Below are positions 18,651 to 20,855 of a DNA stretch of 20,855 bases, piece after piece (position 1 is the first letter of the stretch; the number at the start of each line of letters is the position of its first letter). The stretch is taken from contig JBNGIO010006246.1 of assembly GCA_049999805.1 (NCBI GenBank), forward strand, positions 249,732-270,586, written 5' to 3'. The stretch comes from Folioceros fuciformis (Eukaryota > Anthocerotophyta > Anthocerotopsida > Anthocerotales). A program made the translations under genes and the position numbers. The notes beneath the pieces are model-generated. The model made no database searches and was not told the DNA's origin. It saw only the letters and a program-made list of their open reading frames with translations.

Positions 18651-19619
18651 TGCTCGACCACAGCCAAATTGTCCATAGCCATAGGAAGAATCCTTTGAAA
18701 CACCTCAGCTCTGGCTTAAACCTGTGCAAAGCACACATTTGCATCTTTGTTCCAGTTAACAAGGATGGAGTAAGTTTCACCACATTCGGCAACACTGCAT
18801 TGCGTCCAAATAACAAGAAATATGGATTGAAGCTCTCAAGAGCTGCTTGTACCCCAACACGATTTAAGGGAGCAATTCATCCCAACACTTGGGCTCCACA
18901 ATGATGCAGTATTTCCTTAGTGCGTCCTTGAAGGTCTGCACTAGCTTCTTTGTCAGGCCATCGGCTAGTGGACCCTGGTCTATGAGCACCTCTACGAAGC
19001 TCCCAAATCTGCTAAGCACACACTGCAGAAAGGCTTTGCTGGTGTAATGCGAAGTTCTTTGTGGCAAGAAGGCTACCTCAACCCACTTAGAGAAGTGCTC
19101 AATCATGACCATGCAAGGTCTGTTACCTTGCTTCGTGAGAGGAAGCTCTAGCATAAGATCAACTGACCATCTGAAAAATAGTCCTCTGATTGGTAGGGAG
19201 TGCAACACCACATCTTGAGTGTTAAATCTAGCTTTGATTGTGTCACATACAGCACCCTTAGCCACCACCTTCTCAACATCTGCATACATCCCTAACTAGA
19301 AATATGTATTCTTCAGCATGTGGTGTGTCCTCTTCACACCAAAGTGGCCAAGGGTTTCGTGCACCTTGGTCACTATCCCAACCCTTTCCTCAGGGCTTGG
19401 AACTTTCTTCACGAGCTCTCCCTCTGATAGCAACAACTCACCATTTCTCCATGAGTATCTGGTCACACACCTCCTGAGCTTAGCCAAGCCTACTTCAGTG
19501 ATTCTAGGCACTGTGCCTTCCTTCAGCAGTTGTAGGGCTTGAGGATGTCTCCACACATCCCTGACAGACTCTATCAAAACAAGTCCTTCTTCATGCTTGT
19601 GGCGGCAAAACCCTGGGCA
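18651..19619 (-). pseudogene. Integrase of Ty3/gypsy element, zinc-binding and catalytic core, inactivated
   Basis: From 19619 to about 18861 one minus frame carries the integrase. The zinc-binding segment has its two His at 19361 and 19346 (VHETLGHFGVKRTHHML), but the first Cys of the C-x2-C is Gly (KGAVCD). A TAG at 19296-19298 replaces the Trp usual after NTYF. In the core, the first catalytic Asp is in SVDL (codon at 19160) and the second in DQG (codon at 18980). The third acidic residue is replaced by Lys (GLTKK, codon at 18950), only ten codons from the second Asp instead of about 35, so an in-frame deletion removed part of the core. Downstream, FNPYFLLFGRNAVLPNVVK and FQRILPMAMDNLAV lie in other frames, showing at least two frameshifts before 18,650. 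The protein would integrate viral-type cDNA; this copy cannot. Confidence 0.88.
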
Positions 19620-19894
19620 CTATTTGCCAACGGTTTCGACCTTTAGTGGCCACACTTATCCCATTGTCATTGAGACATTGGGTTTCGTTCCCACGAAGGA
19701 GCGATGGGGTTCCTCGCTGCTATGGATGGAGGGTCGGACTCAATTGACTCGATGACGAATTCAAGGGCTCCCCTCCAACTTTGATAAGGCTTGGGACAAT
19801 CCTCGCTGTCCAGCAGTCAACTGCACCTCTCTCGGTGCCTACAAATGCACTCCAATCACTACAACGACACTAACCTCTCAAATCTACAACTTTC
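19620..19894. other. Unassigned sequence bordering the retroelement
   Basis: This stretch no longer continues the polyprotein on minus, where a TAG immediately precedes the last recognisable codons. It contains no gene I can support and may be part of another inserted repeat that truncated the Ty3/gypsy copy. Confidence 0.3.
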
Positions 19895-19996
19895 CTCACT
19901 CACTTCGCTCACTCACTCACTTCGCTCACTCGCTCACTCGCTCACTCGCTCACTCGCTCACTCCCTCACTCCCTCACTCACTCACTCACTCACTCA
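19895..19996. repeat. (CTCA)n / (CTCACTCG)n microsatellite
   Basis: About 100 bp built from the tetramer CTCA, with interleaved CTCG and CTCC variants giving a higher-order 8-bp unit CTCACTCG in the centre and pure CTCA at the right end. Two near-identical CACTTCGCTCACTC blocks at the left suggest slippage or local duplication. It is simple-sequence DNA. The open + frame across it (Ser/Leu/Thr/His repeats) is a composition artefact. Confidence 0.95.
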
Positions 19997-20855
19997 AGCA
20001 CAAGCACCAGCAACCCTAAACCCAACACCACTACCTTCTACACTTCCCTATTGACTCCCCCACTCGGCAAGAGTCACTAGACTAACCCCAAAGAAGAGCA
20101 TGCCACAACCCACGATCCTACTAGACACCATGCGAGCATGGTCGGCACTCACTCTAGTCCTGCGAGGAAACAAGAATGACAGATCATAGGGCACAACACG
20201 GAGAGCACGATCAAGAATTAAAGGGACCCCGCCCTTAACTCTGACCACCACTTCTGAGAGTTTTACCAGACGCTGCACACATGGATAGCCGGCACACACT
20301 GTTGTATCCAAGCTAGGACAACCTGAGAGAGATCGCAAAGTGTAACCTGCCTCCTACAAGCTCACTCGATCTTATAGAAGCCTCTCTCTTTCGTGCCTCA
20401 CCTCTCTCTAGCTTGACAATTATTATTTTAATAAGACTACTAGCCTAACCGACTATCACTAGCCACTTATTTAGACTTTCCTAGCACTTCTTGCCGCCAA
20501 TATTGATGAGCTAGCCCTACCACCACAAGTATCCACTACCTATTAAACTATTCTAAGACCTTGAAGGATGCCTGATCTTCAAAGATCTTGCGGATGCCAC
20601 CTCTTCCTTGCTGGATGGCTGCCCGCAAAGCCTTCTCTTGTAACTGTTTCCCCTGGTGGCTGAGTCTGTCTCCATGGGAGGAGTATGAGCAGTGGGAGAA
20701 GAAAGGGAATAGGTGAGAAGAAGTGTGATCAGCAACCGGAACCGGGCTTGAAATCGGCAGCTTATTCAACAGAACTGGCTTCCAACCGAAATGGTTCCTC
20801 GGCCATGGAAAACTAATCATGGGGTCCCGGGACAATTCAAACTGTCGACCAAGTG
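19997..20855. other. Right-end stretch, repeat-like; one open minus frame reaching the window edge
   Basis: No gene is recognised. On minus a frame is open from the right edge (20853) to a stop near 20548, about 100 codons, ending in a helical, charged segment (EKALRAAIQQGRGGIRKIF). It could be the tail of a transposon gag-like protein or chance; the Ser/Pro/His-rich first part has no motif I know. The 20,040-20,540 portion is A/C-rich with many CACTA/CTAG-type words and no coding signal. Confidence 0.25.

Larger units (their letters stand above)
17203..19619 (-). mobile_element. Decayed Ty3/gypsy LTR retrotransposon fragment (integrase end of pol)
   Basis: On minus, homology begins near 19619 (C-x3-C followed by RHKHEEGL) and proceeds through integrase zinc-binding, core and C-terminal domains, then a PHD/AT-hook extension, ending at a purine-rich tandem repeat. 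Gag, protease, reverse transcriptase and RNase H are missing; the sequence beyond 19620 does not continue the polyprotein. The copy is broken by nonsense codons, frameshifts between about 18,860 and 18,650, and a deletion in the core. No flanking LTR pair or target-site duplication was found, so exact ends are unknown. Confidence 0.85.

Noticed and set aside
19895-19996. CRISPR-like or protein-coding repeat
   Set aside because: The units are 4-8 bp without unique spacers; this is a simple microsatellite in a eukaryotic genome.
1-20855. tRNA, rRNA or organelle-derived segments
   Set aside because: No TTCGA-type tRNA arm pairs, rRNA motifs or plastid/mitochondrial genes were recognised on either strand by eye; a covariance-model search would be decisive.

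Overview
The window looks like nuclear DNA of a streptophyte, most likely a seed-free land plant such as a bryophyte or lycophyte. The genes are plant-type (DEX1, SCC3, the BAC1 carrier), spliceosomal introns are short and uniform (about 80-134 bp in the three split genes), and the right part holds decayed Ty3/gypsy sequence. The species cannot be fixed from the sequence alone.

Left part (1-13.8 kb) is a compact gene cluster. (1) The cohesin subunit SCC3 runs on +, cut by the left edge, with no intron in the visible 3.6 kb. (2) A GH20 beta-N-acetylhexosaminidase runs on -, single exon, convergent with SCC3. (3) A mitochondrial basic amino acid carrier of the BAC1/ornithine type runs on +, 8 exons, divergent from the hexosaminidase across 401 bp. 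(4) A tiny single-exon mitochondrial ribosomal protein bL33 runs on +. (5) A 12-exon DEX1 gene (integrin-alpha-like FG-GAP protein needed for pollen or spore wall patterning) runs on +. (6) A four-exon VTT/SNARE-associated (TVP38/TMEM64/DedA-like) membrane protein runs on -, convergent with DEX1, with one apparent GC-AG intron. I rebuilt exon joins by eye from splice sites, reading phase and remembered plant homologues. All joins keep frame. The genes share no pathway; they are ordinary neighbours in a gene-dense segment.

Right part (13.8-20.86 kb) is repeat-rich and gene-poor. It first holds a pyrimidine-rich stretch upstream of the VTT gene, then about 2 kb of AT-richer sequence without a recognisable gene. 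From about 19.62 to 17.2 kb (- strand) lies a broken Ty3/gypsy retrotransposon: integrase zinc-binding domain, integrase core and integrase C-terminal domain, followed in the same reading frame by a PHD zinc finger and a basic AT-hook-like motif, then a purine-rich 15-bp tandem repeat. The nonsense codons after the integrase are almost all explainable as single C-to-T or G-to-A transitions. The reverse transcriptase and RNase H are absent. A (CTCA)n microsatellite and unassigned sequence close the window.

The most noteworthy item is the integrase-linked PHD/AT-hook extension, which sits where chromoviruses carry a chromodomain and may be a different chromatin-targeting module.
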